Assembly: GCA_964529265.1 (NCBI GenBank)
Contig: CAZGVW010000284.1
Coordinates: forward strand, 1 to 17,094
Direction: 5' to 3'
Source: CAZGVW01 sp964529265
GTDB lineage: Bacteria > Planctomycetota > Phycisphaerae > Phycisphaerales > UBA1924
Length of the DNA: 17,094 bases
The position numbers were made by a program, and so were the translations under genes. Below the pieces are notes generated by a model that searched no databases, was not told the origin of the DNA, and worked only from the letters and a program-made list of their open reading frames with translations. Below, piece by piece: positions 7,793-16,345 of the stretch (its first letter is position 1; every line of letters starts with the position of its first letter).

Positions 7793-9022
7793 ATGGCGGA
7801 TCGGCATCGCACGTCTCTTCTGCTCTTCCCGGCGACCCTCGCCCTCGCACTCCCCTGCGCCCCCGCGTTCGCCGCCGACCAGCCCCGCCCCTGGGCTGCC
7901 GCCGAAGCCCCCATCCTCTCCGGCCATCTCCAACTCACCTTCCCGGAGCAGTTCGTCCGTGCCGGTGAGGCCTATTTCAACCCGGATGCCTCCTGGATCA
8001 TCTTCCAGGCCGTCCCCGTGCCGCCAGCGGGCGAATCCCCTTCCCCGCACTATTCCATGTACGTCGCGCCACTCGCCCGCAGCGAAGCCGGCGCGGTCTC
8101 CGGCCTCGGCGAACCCATCCTCGTCAGCCCGGAAGGCTCGGCCAACACCTGCGGCTTCTTCAACCCCATCACACCCTGGCGCATCATCTTCGGCTCAACA
8201 CTCGTCCCGCCCACCGATCGCGGCCGTTCCGGCTACCAGCGCGGCGCCAGCCGCTACATCTGGCAGTTCCCGCCGGAAATGGATGTCTGCACCCGCGTCG
8301 TCACGCAGGTCTTCTATTCCATGCAGCCGCCCGATGCCCAGACCGAAGTCGGCTGGGGCGCCGATGCTCGCGCGCCGCTCCCCCTCTGGACGCGCCCCGG
8401 CTACGACGCCGAATGCGCCTACTCCCCCAATGGCCGCTTCATCGTCTTCACCGCCATGGATGAAGAAGCCGCCGAAGGCCCCGACGCCGATATCCACGTC
8501 TTCGATGCCAAGACTCAGCAAACCCGCCCCCTCGTCGTCGCCAAAGGCTACGACGGCGGCCCCTTCTTCTCGCCCGATGGCCGCCGCATCTGCTACCGCT
8601 CCGATCGACGAGCCAACGACCTCCTCCAGGTCTTCGTCGCCGATCTCGAGTTCGATGACGCCGGCGCGCCCGTCTCCGTTGCCCGCGAGCATCAACTCAC
8701 GAGCGATGAGCACGTGAACTGGGCGCCCTTCTGGCATCCCTCCGGCGAGTTCCTCGTCTTCACCACCAGCCGCCTCGGCCACCAGAACTACGAGGTCTTC
8801 GCCATCGAAGCGCCCGCCATCGGTCCCGCGGCCGCCGACTTCGCCCCCGCCTCACACCGCATCACGGGTGCCCAGGGCTTCGACGGCCTCCCCGCCTTCA
8901 GCGCCGATGGCTCGCTCCTCATGTGGACCTCGCAGCGCGATGCCCCCGCCGAACCCGGCCAGCGCCCCGGCGCGCAGGTCTGGATCGCCGAGTTCGATCC
9001 CTCGGCGCTCAAACTCCGCTGA
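7793..9022 (+). CDS. Secreted TolB-like beta-propeller protein with PD40 repeats
   Basis: 409 residues. A signal peptide (residues 1-27, basic MADRHR start, hydrophobic core LLLFPATLALAL, cleavage after AFA) leads into a propeller with five WD40-like PD40 motifs: YFNPDASWIIF (61-71), YSPNGRFIVF (210-219), FFSPDGRRICY (258-268), FWHPSGEFLVF (313-323) and FSADGSLLMW (369-378). PD40 propellers usually bind proteins or peptidoglycan-linked partners; TolB itself has an extra N-terminal domain that is absent here, so this is not TolB. The frame is open from 7715, but the signal peptide begins only at ATG 7793, preceded by a modest AAAGG. It diverges from the lipoprotein operon and converges on the FG-GAP gene with 21 bases between them. 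Confidence 0.82.
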   Translation: MADRHRTSLLLFPATLALALPCAPAFAADQPRPWAAAEAPILSGHLQLTFPEQFVRAGEAYFNPDASWIIFQAVPVPPAGESPSPHYSMYVAPLARSEAGAVSGLGEPILVSPEGSANTCGFFNPITPWRIIFGSTLVPPTDRGRSGYQRGASRYIWQFPPEMDVCTRVVTQVFYSMQPPDAQTEVGWGADARAPLPLWTRPGYDAECAYSPNGRFIVFTAMDEEAAEGPDADIHVFDAKTQQTRPLVVAKGYDGGPFFSPDGRRICYRSDRRANDLLQVFVADLEFDDAGAPVSVAREHQLTSDEHVNWAPFWHPSGEFLVFTTSRLGHQNYEVFAIEAPAIGPAAADFAPASHRITGAQGFDGLPAFSADGSLLMWTSQRDAPAEPGQRPGAQVWIAEFDPSALKLR

Positions 9023-9043
9023 TTCCGCGCCGCGCCGCCGCGA

Positions 9044-11476
9044 TCACTCCCGCGCCGTCATCTGCGGAAACACGATCACGCGGTCGTGCACCAGCAGCGC
9101 CAGGTCCTGACCGCCATCGCCCGTCAGGTCCACGATCAGCGCATCCGAAGGCTCATACTCCCGGCTCTCGCCGCGGCTGAAGAGCCTCGATTCAAACACC
9201 CGGAACTCGGTCGCCAGGTGAACCTTCCGGCTCGCCGAAAACGTCAGGATCATGCACATCTGCTCCTGCGCATCCAGCACGGCCACATCCACGTAGCCGT
9301 CCCCGTTCACGTCGCCCACCGCCATCTCGTGCTCCAGCCGGTCCTCCTCGTCCGACCGGAACGCCGCGAACGATTCAAGCGCCGCCCGCTCGCCCGCCAG
9401 CCGGATCACGCCAAACCCCGAATCGCTGATCGCCAGCAGACTCGCCGCGTCAGAGTCCGTGCCGCGGGCGCCCGTAAATGCGCCCGCGTAAATCGCATTG
9501 ATCGCCAGCCCCGGCACGCGCAGCGTGTCCGAAACCTTCCACCCGCCCGCCTCCGGCGCCATGAGCATGATCCGCCCGCCCGCCCGATCAGCCGCCACGA
9601 TCGTCGGCTTCGCGCCCGCCCGCGCCGGCATCAGCGCCAGCCCCGTGAAGTTCGTCGCCGCGTCCGGGACCGTGATCTGCTCCAGCACGCGCCAGCCGTT
9701 CGTCGCGTCGAACGCGCACGCCCGCACGAAGTTCTTGCTCGCGATGAGCAGTTCCGGCTTCCCGTCTCCCGTCACGTCCAGCAGCGCCGTGTTGTCCGGA
9801 CCCGCGTCCTGCACCAGCCCGAACTGCGGCATCGTCTTGTCCGTCAGCACGTCCACCGGCTTGCCCGCGCGATCCACCCGCACCACCACCATTGGTTCAC
9901 CGGGCGTGAACAGCAGCAGGTCCACGTCGCCGTCGTGATCGATGTCCGCCGGCAGCATCGATTGCGGCGGTCGCTTTACACCCTCCAGCGAAATCGTTGA
10001 CGAACTCCCCGCGCCCTCTCCCGACGCCGGCGGCCTGTGCAGCTCCAGCGTGTGATCCCGCTTGTCGCGCACCACCACCGCCAGCGCCGGCCCATCGTGC
10101 AGCGTCACATGCGCCAGCGCCATCGGCGTCGAGCCCGCCGTCGCCGGCGGAATCGGCCGCGGGAACGAAAGCCGCCCCGTCTTCGCGTCAAACGACCCCA
10201 CGCCGACCGTCTTCTCCTCCTCGCTCAGCACGAACACTTCGAGCGGCCCCGCGCCGTCCCACTGGCCCACCGCCAGCGCCTTCGGCGCCTTGAACGAACT
10301 GAACATCTCCGCCTGCCCGAACCCCAGCCCCGGCCGCTGCCGCCTGAAATCAACCTGATTCGCCGACTTGTTCGTCGCGATCAGGTCCGCCAGCCCGTCC
10401 CCGTCGATGTCCGCCACCACCACCGATCGCTCCGCCGACGATCCATCCGCGAACGACCGCACCTCCGCCGTCGCCTCGCGCTCACCGCCCGACGATCCCG
10501 CAACATCCACCGCCTCGCGCACGAAGTCATAGAACACAATGCGCCTGCTCGCGCGCTCGATCACCCCGATCGAAGCCGCCGCCCGCCCCGGAAACCGCAC
10601 CGGCTCCACCTCGCGCACCGATGGCGTCTCGAACCGCAACTCCGGCCCGATGATCGTCTCCTTCCCGCCCGATGCCCCCGGCGCCTTCTGCTGCCGCCAC
10701 AGTCGAAGCGGCGCAGAGTCATCCGGTATCGCCCCCAGCACGTCCTTCATCCCGTCCCCGTCGTAGTCCTCGACGAAGAACGCGATCACCTCCTGCCCGC
10801 TCCCGCCGCCGCCAACGTCCTTCGGCTCGCCGATCGCCCCGCTCGCCGGCAGCGGAAACCACTGAATCTTCCCCGCCACCAGCGAAAGCAGCTCCGGCGC
10901 CTCGTCCCCCGTCACGTCCGCGATCGCAAACCCCGTCCGCGTCGCCGCCAGGTCGCGCACGCGCCTGCGCCCATACACCTCATACATCCCCCCCTCGCTC
11001 CGCTTGAGCACCACGATCTCGCCCGGACTGCCCGCATACACCAGGTCCAGCAGCCCATCCCCATCCACGTCGAACGGCGCCACCGCCATCACCTGGTGCG
11101 CCACGCTCACCTCCACCCGGTCGTACGTCCGGCTCGGAGGCAACTCATTCACCTTGAACGTGCGCTCGATCTCAACGTCCGACCGCGGCGACCGCCTCTG
11201 CACGTACAACTCGATCCGGCTCTTCCGATTGTTCACGATCCCCAGGTCCGCCAGACCGTCCCCGTCAAAATCCGCGGAAAACATCGGCCCCGCGCCGTCA
11301 TCCACCACGATGATCCGCGGATCCCCGAACCCGAAGTACCGCGCCAGGCTCTCCTCCGGCTGCGCGACAGCCGCCGCCGCCGCACCCGCCAGCCCCACGG
11401 CCGCCAGGATCAGCCGCCCCGCAGCCGGGCCACCCACATTCCCAACGTGTCCCGCGCGGCAAGAGCGACCAGTCAT
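9044..11476 (-). CDS. Large secreted FG-GAP/VCBS-repeat propeller protein
   Basis: 810 residues. The N-terminus has a signal peptide: a basic region (MTGRSCRAGH), a hydrophobic core LILAAVGLAGAAAAA (22-36) and probable cleavage after AVAQ. The mature chain carries at least nine calcium-binding loops of FG-GAP/VCBS type spread along its length, for example DFDGDGLADL (69-78), DVDGDGLLDL, DYDGDGMKDV, DIDGDGLADL, DIDHDGDVDL, DVTGDGKPEL, DVNGDGYVDV and DLTGDGGQDL. These loops resemble the calcium sites of integrin alpha-chain propellers. Known relatives are surface or secreted proteins used in adhesion or ligand binding; no catalytic domain is visible. GGGAGG lies upstream of the ATG. The gene stands alone, diverging from the HtrA-like gene and converging with the PD40 gene. 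Confidence 0.88.
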   Translation of the reverse strand: MTGRSCRAGHVGNVGGPAAGRLILAAVGLAGAAAAAVAQPEESLARYFGFGDPRIIVVDDGAGPMFSADFDGDGLADLGIVNNRKSRIELYVQRRSPRSDVEIERTFKVNELPPSRTYDRVEVSVAHQVMAVAPFDVDGDGLLDLVYAGSPGEIVVLKRSEGGMYEVYGRRRVRDLAATRTGFAIADVTGDEAPELLSLVAGKIQWFPLPASGAIGEPKDVGGGGSGQEVIAFFVEDYDGDGMKDVLGAIPDDSAPLRLWRQQKAPGASGGKETIIGPELRFETPSVREVEPVRFPGRAAASIGVIERASRRIVFYDFVREAVDVAGSSGGEREATAEVRSFADGSSAERSVVVADIDGDGLADLIATNKSANQVDFRRQRPGLGFGQAEMFSSFKAPKALAVGQWDGAGPLEVFVLSEEEKTVGVGSFDAKTGRLSFPRPIPPATAGSTPMALAHVTLHDGPALAVVVRDKRDHTLELHRPPASGEGAGSSSTISLEGVKRPPQSMLPADIDHDGDVDLLLFTPGEPMVVVRVDRAGKPVDVLTDKTMPQFGLVQDAGPDNTALLDVTGDGKPELLIASKNFVRACAFDATNGWRVLEQITVPDAATNFTGLALMPARAGAKPTIVAADRAGGRIMLMAPEAGGWKVSDTLRVPGLAINAIYAGAFTGARGTDSDAASLLAISDSGFGVIRLAGERAALESFAAFRSDEEDRLEHEMAVGDVNGDGYVDVAVLDAQEQMCMILTFSASRKVHLATEFRVFESRLFSRGESREYEPSDALIVDLTGDGGQDLALLVHDRVIVFPQMTARE

Positions 11477-11484
11477 CGGCGAAG

Positions 11485-11490
11485 CCTCCC
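11485..11490 (-). promoter_or_regulatory. Shine-Dalgarno of the FG-GAP protein gene
   Basis: GGGAGG on the minus strand ends 8 bases before ATG 11476 and supports that start. The remaining divergent region to 11645 (169 bases in all) has a weak minus-strand TTGAAC/GATAAA pair with a 19-base spacer near 11585-11618, which I do not consider strong enough to call a promoter. Confidence 0.7.
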
Positions 11491-11633
11491 AAGAATGTCC
11501 ACCACCCCGAACGCGACCGATTCACGCCTACGATCGCCCCGGGCAGCATCAAATCCGCGGCAACATTCGCCGCCCTCTGACCGTACTTTATCCGGGGTCC
11601 GGGGCCGCGAGGTTCAACGCCGCCCCTCCCCAC

Positions 11634-11637
11634 GGAG
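11634..11637 (+). promoter_or_regulatory. Shine-Dalgarno of the HtrA-like gene
   Basis: GGAG lies 8 bases before ATG 11646. The reading frame is open far upstream, so this site together with the following signal peptide decides the start. Confidence 0.65.
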
Positions 11638-11645
11638 CCTCATCC

Positions 11646-12653
11646 ATGCACCCACACGCCCGCCGCGCCACAACACTCAGCCTCGCACTCGCCGCGCTCG
11701 CCGCCGCTTCGGCCGCCGAGCCGGCCCCCGCCGCGCCCCCGAGCGATACCGTCCGCCTCACCGATGGCCGCACCATCGTCGCCCCCATCGTCAAGGAAAC
11801 CTCCGAAGCCGTCTGGATCGATCTCGGACACGACATCGTCAAAACCCCGCGCGACCGCATCGAATCCATCATCCGCGCCGAACCCGTCGAAGCCTCCGAC
11901 GCCGACGCCCGCCAGGACGATCTCTTCCGCGTCAGCGTCGCCCTCCCCGAGCGCGCTCCCAAGGAACTCGCCAAACGCTTCGGCGAGGCCGTCATCAAGG
12001 TCTCCACGCCCTCCGGACTCGGCTCCGGCTTCATCATCCACCCGGATGGCTACGCCATCACCAACGCACACGTCATTCAGGGCGAAACAAAGATCCGCTG
12101 CACCGTCTTCGAGCAGGGCGAACTCGATTTCCGCCGCCGCCTCATCGACGATGTCGAAATCGTCGCCGTCAACAACCACCTCGATCTCGCCCTCATCAAG
12201 ATGAAGCATCCCGATCGCGGCAAGTTCCCGGCGATCTACGTCCAGGGCGCCGAAACCCTCGAAGCCGGACAGGAAGTCTTCGCCATCGGCGCGCCCCTCG
12301 GACTCGAGCGCACGCTCTCCACCGGCGTCATCGCCACCACCCAGCGCTCCTTCGAAGGCATGACCTACATCCAGACCACCGCCCAGATCAACCCCGGCAA
12401 CTCCGGCGGACCCCTCTTCAACACCCGCGGCGAAGTCATCGGCGTCACCAACATGAAGATCCCCTTCGGCGAAGGCCTCGGCTTCGCCATCCCCGCCCGA
12501 TACGTCCGCGATTTCATCCGCAACCGCGACGCCTTCGCCTTCGATAAGGACAACCCCAACAGCGGCTACGACTACAAGAACGCCCCGCCCCGCTCCACCT
12601 TCACCCCGCCCCCCATGCTCGACGACGAAACCGCCGCCGAGCCCAAGCGCTGA
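11646..12653 (+). CDS. Secreted HtrA/DegP-like trypsin-family serine protease without a PDZ domain
   Basis: 335 residues. The signal peptide (1-23) ends in AASA. Residues 34-78 form a small beta domain of the 'VRLTDGRTIVAPIVKET...TPRDRIESI' type often found on planctomycete exported proteins. The protease domain follows (about 105-295) with a complete triad: His142 in TNAHVI, Asp180 in HLDLALIK and Ser253 in PGNSGGPL. GLGSGFII, the specificity segment EGLGFAIP and QTTAQINPGNSGG are typical of HtrA proteases. HtrA proteins usually have one or two C-terminal PDZ domains that recognise substrates; this one stops about 40 residues after the protease domain in a Pro-rich tail. It acts outside the cytoplasm, probably in protein quality control. 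The next gene starts 45 bases later in the same direction and is likely co-transcribed. Confidence 0.9.
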   Translation: MHPHARRATTLSLALAALAAASAAEPAPAAPPSDTVRLTDGRTIVAPIVKETSEAVWIDLGHDIVKTPRDRIESIIRAEPVEASDADARQDDLFRVSVALPERAPKELAKRFGEAVIKVSTPSGLGSGFIIHPDGYAITNAHVIQGETKIRCTVFEQGELDFRRRLIDDVEIVAVNNHLDLALIKMKHPDRGKFPAIYVQGAETLEAGQEVFAIGAPLGLERTLSTGVIATTQRSFEGMTYIQTTAQINPGNSGGPLFNTRGEVIGVTNMKIPFGEGLGFAIPARYVRDFIRNRDAFAFDKDNPNSGYDYKNAPPRSTFTPPPMLDDETAAEPKR

Positions 12654-12698
12654 TCCGCACTCCATCACCGCGCCCACCGCGCGCCGGAAACTCTTCCA

Positions 12699-14552
12699 AT
12701 GCCATCACGCACATGCACGCTCCTCGCCGCCGCGACGCTCATGGCTTCCGGCGCCGCCCTCTCACAGTCCGCTTCCGGGGCGCCCGTCTCCATCGCCGAT
12801 ATCGCGCCGAAATCCTCCATGCTCGTCGTCGGCGTCGATGACTGCGCCGCCGCCATGGAAGCCTTCGATCGCACCTCCCTCCGCGCCCTCCTCGATGAGC
12901 CCGGCGTCAAGACGTGGCTCGAATCCATGATGAAGGAAAGCGTCGAGGAGTTCGAGGAGTTCCTCGATAAGGTTGACGCCAAGCCCGAAGACATCGGCCC
13001 GCCCACAGGCATGGCCGGCGCCGCCGCCTGGTACGACGTCAACCCCGATCTCAAGGAGTTCGCCACGCGCTGGTTCCTCGTCGCCGACTACGGCGAGCGC
13101 GCCGCCGAGGTCGAAAAGATCATCGTCGATCTCCTCGATGAAGGCGTCGAGGACGGCGAACTCGAACTCGTCGAGAACGAACTCGGCGACGCCACCGTCT
13201 ACACCGTCACCTTCCTCGAGCCCGAAGACGCCGACGAAGAAGACGACGACATGGACGAAGACTTCGAGGAGGACTGGCAGGACGAAGGCCCCGCCATCGA
13301 GCGCCTCCAGTTCGCCCGCTTCGGCTCGATCCTCGCCGTCGCCACCGATATGGGCGGCATGGAGCGCATCGCCGACGCCCTCGCCGGCGACGATCTCGAC
13401 TGCATCCGCGACCACGCCGATTTCGCCCCCGCCATCGCCCAGGCGGGCCAGACCAACGCATGGGCCGCCGCGTTCGTCCCCGCGTTCGTCGACATGATGA
13501 CCCGCGAGAGAGAGCAGGATGATGGCGGCATGGCCCCCTGGGACATGCTCCCCTTCGAGCCCGCCATCCTCGCCTCCGCCCTCGGATTCGATCAGGTCCG
13601 CGCCCTCTCCCTCGGCCTCCGCTTCGATGCGCCCGACGCCACCGCCGAACTCCGCGGCGGCGCGCTCGCCTCCTCCAAGCCCGGACTCCTCGGACTCCTG
13701 AACGCGCCCCCGGAGCGCATCACGCCTCCCTCCTTCGTCGGCCCCGACGCCGTCAGCCTCACCGCCCTCCGCGTCGATTTCTCCGTCGTCATGCCCGCAC
13801 TCCAGCGCCTCATCGATTCCCTCCCGGAAGAGGAGCGCGCCCAAGCCCAGGCCGCCATGATGATGGTCGTCGCCGGCCTCACGCCCCTCCTCCAGGCCAG
13901 CGGACCCGAAGTCTTCCTCTGGGAGCGCCTCCGCCGTCCCTTCACCGGCGACAGCCAGGAAGCCCTCGGCGCCGTCCGCGTCAACAACGTCCAGACCGTC
14001 AACGATCTGCTGGCGCTCTACGGCCAGGGCGTCGGCTTCGCCCCGCGCGATTTCGAAGGCAATCAGATCTGGGCGCGCCCCGAGGGTGAAATGGGCGGCG
14101 TCGATTTCTCCGTCGGCGTCGGCTTCGGCCACATCTTCTTCGGCCCCACCGAAGGCGTCGAAAACGCCATGCGCATCGCGTCCCGCCCCGAAGTCGCCAG
14201 CCTCGCCGGCGAAGAGCGCTTCCGCCGCGCCGTCCTCCCCATCGGTGCGCCCGCAACCCTCCTCTCCTGGTCCGAAACCACCCCCAGCGTCGAATACCGC
14301 ATCTGGACCCTCCAGAACTCCGAGCGCATCGCCCTCGAAGAAGCCGAGGAGTTCGCCCCCAACCTCGAGCCCGAGCAGCGCGAGCCCTACATGGAATGGG
14401 TCCGCGAGAACGCCAAGGCGCCCGACTGGGTCAAGGACCTCCCGCCCGCCTCAGTCTTCACCCGCCACTTCGGCGATGTCGTCACCACCCTCCGCCCCAC
14501 CCCCGAAGGCTACGAACTCCGCACCCTCCTCCTCCGCCCCGCCCCCAACTGA
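12699..14552 (+). CDS. Large acidic secreted protein of unknown function
   Basis: 617 residues. A signal peptide (MPSRTCTLLAAATLMASGAALS, cleavage near residues 22-28) is followed by VSIADIAPKSSMLVVGVDD, an opening seen in planctomycete secreted proteins of DUF3352-like style; I am not sure of that assignment. The chain is strongly acidic, with a run of almost only Asp and Glu at about 174-196 (bases 13218-13286) and Glu-rich helices at about 80-90. It has no transmembrane segment after the signal and no recognisable catalytic motif. Its repeated alternation of strand and helix suggests two related halves, which I could not confirm. The Shine-Dalgarno is weak (GGAAA about 8 bases before the ATG). 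It lies 45 bases after the HtrA-like gene, so the two probably form an operon and may act together in the periplasm. Confidence 0.82.
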   Translation: MPSRTCTLLAAATLMASGAALSQSASGAPVSIADIAPKSSMLVVGVDDCAAAMEAFDRTSLRALLDEPGVKTWLESMMKESVEEFEEFLDKVDAKPEDIGPPTGMAGAAAWYDVNPDLKEFATRWFLVADYGERAAEVEKIIVDLLDEGVEDGELELVENELGDATVYTVTFLEPEDADEEDDDMDEDFEEDWQDEGPAIERLQFARFGSILAVATDMGGMERIADALAGDDLDCIRDHADFAPAIAQAGQTNAWAAAFVPAFVDMMTREREQDDGGMAPWDMLPFEPAILASALGFDQVRALSLGLRFDAPDATAELRGGALASSKPGLLGLLNAPPERITPPSFVGPDAVSLTALRVDFSVVMPALQRLIDSLPEEERAQAQAAMMMVVAGLTPLLQASGPEVFLWERLRRPFTGDSQEALGAVRVNNVQTVNDLLALYGQGVGFAPRDFEGNQIWARPEGEMGGVDFSVGVGFGHIFFGPTEGVENAMRIASRPEVASLAGEERFRRAVLPIGAPATLLSWSETTPSVEYRIWTLQNSERIALEEAEEFAPNLEPEQREPYMEWVRENAKAPDWVKDLPPASVFTRHFGDVVTTLRPTPEGYELRTLLLRPAPN

Positions 14553-14613
14553 CCCCCGCGCCGCGCGCCGCCATTCTGCTCTTGGGTGCCGCTCGAGCCG
14601 CCTCCGGGGCGGC

Positions 14614-14696
14614 GCCAGTGCGAAGCACCCCACGCGCCCGTCCACCCACACCACCCGTCGCGCGCCCTCCTCCCCGTCTACCGTCTACCGTCCACC
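14614..14696. repeat. Interspersed repeat element, copy 1 (overlaps a gene's 3' end)
   Basis: The stretch from GCCAGTGCGAAGCACCCC through CACGCGCCCGTCCACCCA and CCCGTCGCGCGCCCTC to the heptamers GTCTACC, GTCTACC, GTCCACC (14676-14696) recurs nearly unchanged at 16547-16623 and in degenerate form at 16699-16776. A short GC hairpin (GCCGCC/GGCGGC, 14597-14613) precedes it. The stop codon (14678-14680) of the minus-strand DUF4230-like gene falls in the heptamer tail, so the last residues of that protein are encoded by the repeat. Confidence 0.8.
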
Positions 14697-15397
14697 GCCC
14701 CCGCCACCCCCGCATCCCTCATCCCCTGCGCACCCGCGCGCGCACCACTCCGCTCCACCGCGCCCCCATTCCCGCCTCCCGCGGCTTCGTCACCCCACAC
14801 AAACTCCAACTCCACCTCGAACAGCGAAAGCAGCGCCCGCAACTGCCGCTCGATGCTCTTTCGCGCCTCCGCCCCGTACTTCCTGTCGTTCGCCTCGTAC
14901 AGACTCGCCGCCTGCGACTGCGCGTTCTTCATCAGTTCATGCTGCGTCGGCGCATCCACCTGGATGATGTCCAGCAACCCCAGCACGCGCCCCGCCTGAA
15001 TGTCATACGGCGTCACCTCCGTCAGCCGCAGCGCGCCCTCGATCTTCGGCAGCCGCAGCCGGAATCGCCCCGGCCCCATCTCCTCCACATCCGCCGGCGA
15101 AAGCAGCCCCAGATCAATCGAATACTGCTTCTCGAAGTGGAAGATCATCGCCAGCCGCGCCTGACTCAGCAGAATCGGCGGCAGCCAGCCCCAGCCCTTG
15201 CGCGACGTCGCGATCTCCTTCGCATACACCTCGAGCCCCACCAGCCGGCCCACCGCCGACACACGCTCGAAGATCGTCTGCGTCTGCGCACGCTCGATCG
15301 GCGCCTTCTTCCCCAGCCGCCGCAGCGCCAGCAGCCCCAGCCCCGCCAGCAGCAGACCCGCCACCAGACCCACAGCAATGAGCATCAGTGAATCCAT
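14678..15397 (-). CDS. Membrane-anchored DUF4230-like protein
   Basis: 239 residues. One N-terminal membrane segment (about 3-26, LMLIAVGLVAGLLLAGLGLLAL) is followed by a domain resembling DUF4230, with FERVSAVGRLVGLEVYAKE, a beta-rich part including YSIDLGLLSPADVEE and RFRLRLPKIEG, and a long helical segment HELMKNAQSQAASLYEANDR. Function is unknown in this family; the topology suggests the domain sits outside the cytoplasmic membrane. The C-terminal 35 residues are Gly/Ala/Arg-rich, and the last few are encoded by the interspersed repeat. The ATG overlaps the upstream dehydrogenase stop by one base (TGATG), which argues against the GTG immediately before it. Its 3' end converges on the acidic secreted-protein gene. 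Confidence 0.72.
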   Translation of the reverse strand: MDSLMLIAVGLVAGLLLAGLGLLALRRLGKKAPIERAQTQTIFERVSAVGRLVGLEVYAKEIATSRKGWGWLPPILLSQARLAMIFHFEKQYSIDLGLLSPADVEEMGPGRFRLRLPKIEGALRLTEVTPYDIQAGRVLGLLDIIQVDAPTQHELMKNAQSQAASLYEANDRKYGAEARKSIERQLRALLSLFEVELEFVWGDEAAGGGNGGAVERSGARAGAQGMRDAGVAGAVDGRR

Positions 15398-16338
15398 CAC
15401 GCTCCCGCGGCGATTCCCGCGCCCTTCCCCGCTCCACCGCCTTGTTCGGTTCCCGCGCCCCGGCCTTTCACACCCTCGGCCCCGGGGCTCTCATGGCCCC
15501 CCAGTGCACGCTCCGCCGCCTGCCTCTCGACCACAAGCCGCTTGTTCACCATCCCCTTGATCATCCAGTCCGAAATCCGCGGCATCGCCATCGACGCCGC
15601 CATGCCCCACCACACCGGGTAACTCGTCCACACCTCCGGCCGAGGCCGCTTCAAGCACTTCACCACCGCACGCGCCACGCGCTCAGGTCGCTGCATGAAC
15701 GCCTCCGGCGCGTGCTCCACCAGCGGCGCACCCCCGTTCCGCGTCTTCGTGTGCTCGAAGAACTCCGTCTTGGTCCCCACCGGATGCACCGTCGAAACGT
15801 GCACGCCGTGCGGCCGCAACTCCATCCGCATCGCCCGCCCGATATGGTTCTGCGCCGCCTTCGTCGCGCTGTACGCCCCGTAGAACGGCAGCGAAAACTT
15901 CGCCACGCACGATGAGCAGATCAGCACGTGCCCCCCGCCCCCATCCATCATGAATGGCAGCGCCGGACGGATCGAATGCATCGTCCCGAAGAAGTTCACC
16001 TCGAAAATGTGCCGCAACTCCCCGTCCGTCATCCGGTGCATCGCCTTCTCGATCCCGTACCCCGCGTTCGCGAACACCGAATACACCGATCCGAACCGCT
16101 CCACGCACGCCTCGATCATCTTCCGCGAATCGTCCGGATCCGAAACATCCGCACGCATCGAAATCGCCCGCCCCCCCGCGGCTTCAATCTGCTCCACCAC
16201 CTCCCGCAGCCGATCCTCCCGCCTCGCCGCGCACACCACCGGCATCCCCGCCCGCGCGCACTCAAGGGCAGTCGCCGCCCCAATCCCGCTCGACGCCCCC
16301 GTAATGCAGATCGGCTTCCCGCGTAGATCAATCGCCAT
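15397..16338 (-). CDS. Short-chain dehydrogenase/reductase (SDR family)
   Basis: 313 residues. This is a classical SDR, which uses NAD(P)(H) to oxidise or reduce an alcohol/carbonyl substrate that cannot be named from sequence. The cofactor motif TGASSGIG is at 13-20, ADVSD at 64-67, NAG at 91-93, Asn115 in FEVNFFGT, catalytic Ser143 in ICSSC, and YSATK with Tyr156 and Lys160; all tetrad positions are present. AARRED after strand 2 has the Arg pair common in NADP-preferring members. The C-terminus extends about 50 residues beyond a typical SDR (about 250-270) and ends in a Gly/Ala-rich tail. The frame is open upstream into repeat DNA; ATG 16338 (MAIDLRGK) fits the family. It is coupled to the DUF4230-like gene through TGATG. 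Confidence 0.88.
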   Translation of the reverse strand: MAIDLRGKPICITGASSGIGAATALECARAGMPVVCAARREDRLREVVEQIEAAGGRAISMRADVSDPDDSRKMIEACVERFGSVYSVFANAGYGIEKAMHRMTDGELRHIFEVNFFGTMHSIRPALPFMMDGGGGHVLICSSCVAKFSLPFYGAYSATKAAQNHIGRAMRMELRPHGVHVSTVHPVGTKTEFFEHTKTRNGGAPLVEHAPEAFMQRPERVARAVVKCLKRPRPEVWTSYPVWWGMAASMAMPRISDWMIKGMVNKRLVVERQAAERALGGHESPGAEGVKGRGAGTEQGGGAGKGAGIAAGA

Positions 16339-16345
16339 AACCCAC

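Noticed and set aside
7793..9022. Calling the PD40 protein TolB
   Set aside because: It lacks the TolB N-terminal domain, and no tol or pal genes are nearby.
10037..12547. 836-codon plus-strand open frame
   Set aside because: Extremely Arg/Pro/His-rich, antisense to the FG-GAP gene and out of frame with the HtrA-like gene; no domain is visible.
12762..14132. 456-codon minus-strand open frame opposite the acidic secreted protein
   Set aside because: Gly/Glu/Asp/Ala-rich shadow frame with no start signal; the plus strand has a signal peptide and coherent protein.
14597..14613. GC hairpin as intrinsic terminator for the converging genes
   Set aside because: Only a 6-bp stem and no T-run on either strand.
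14396..15391. 331-codon plus-strand open frame across the DUF4230-like gene
   Set aside because: Pro/Arg/His-rich, crosses the end of one real gene and lies antisense to another.
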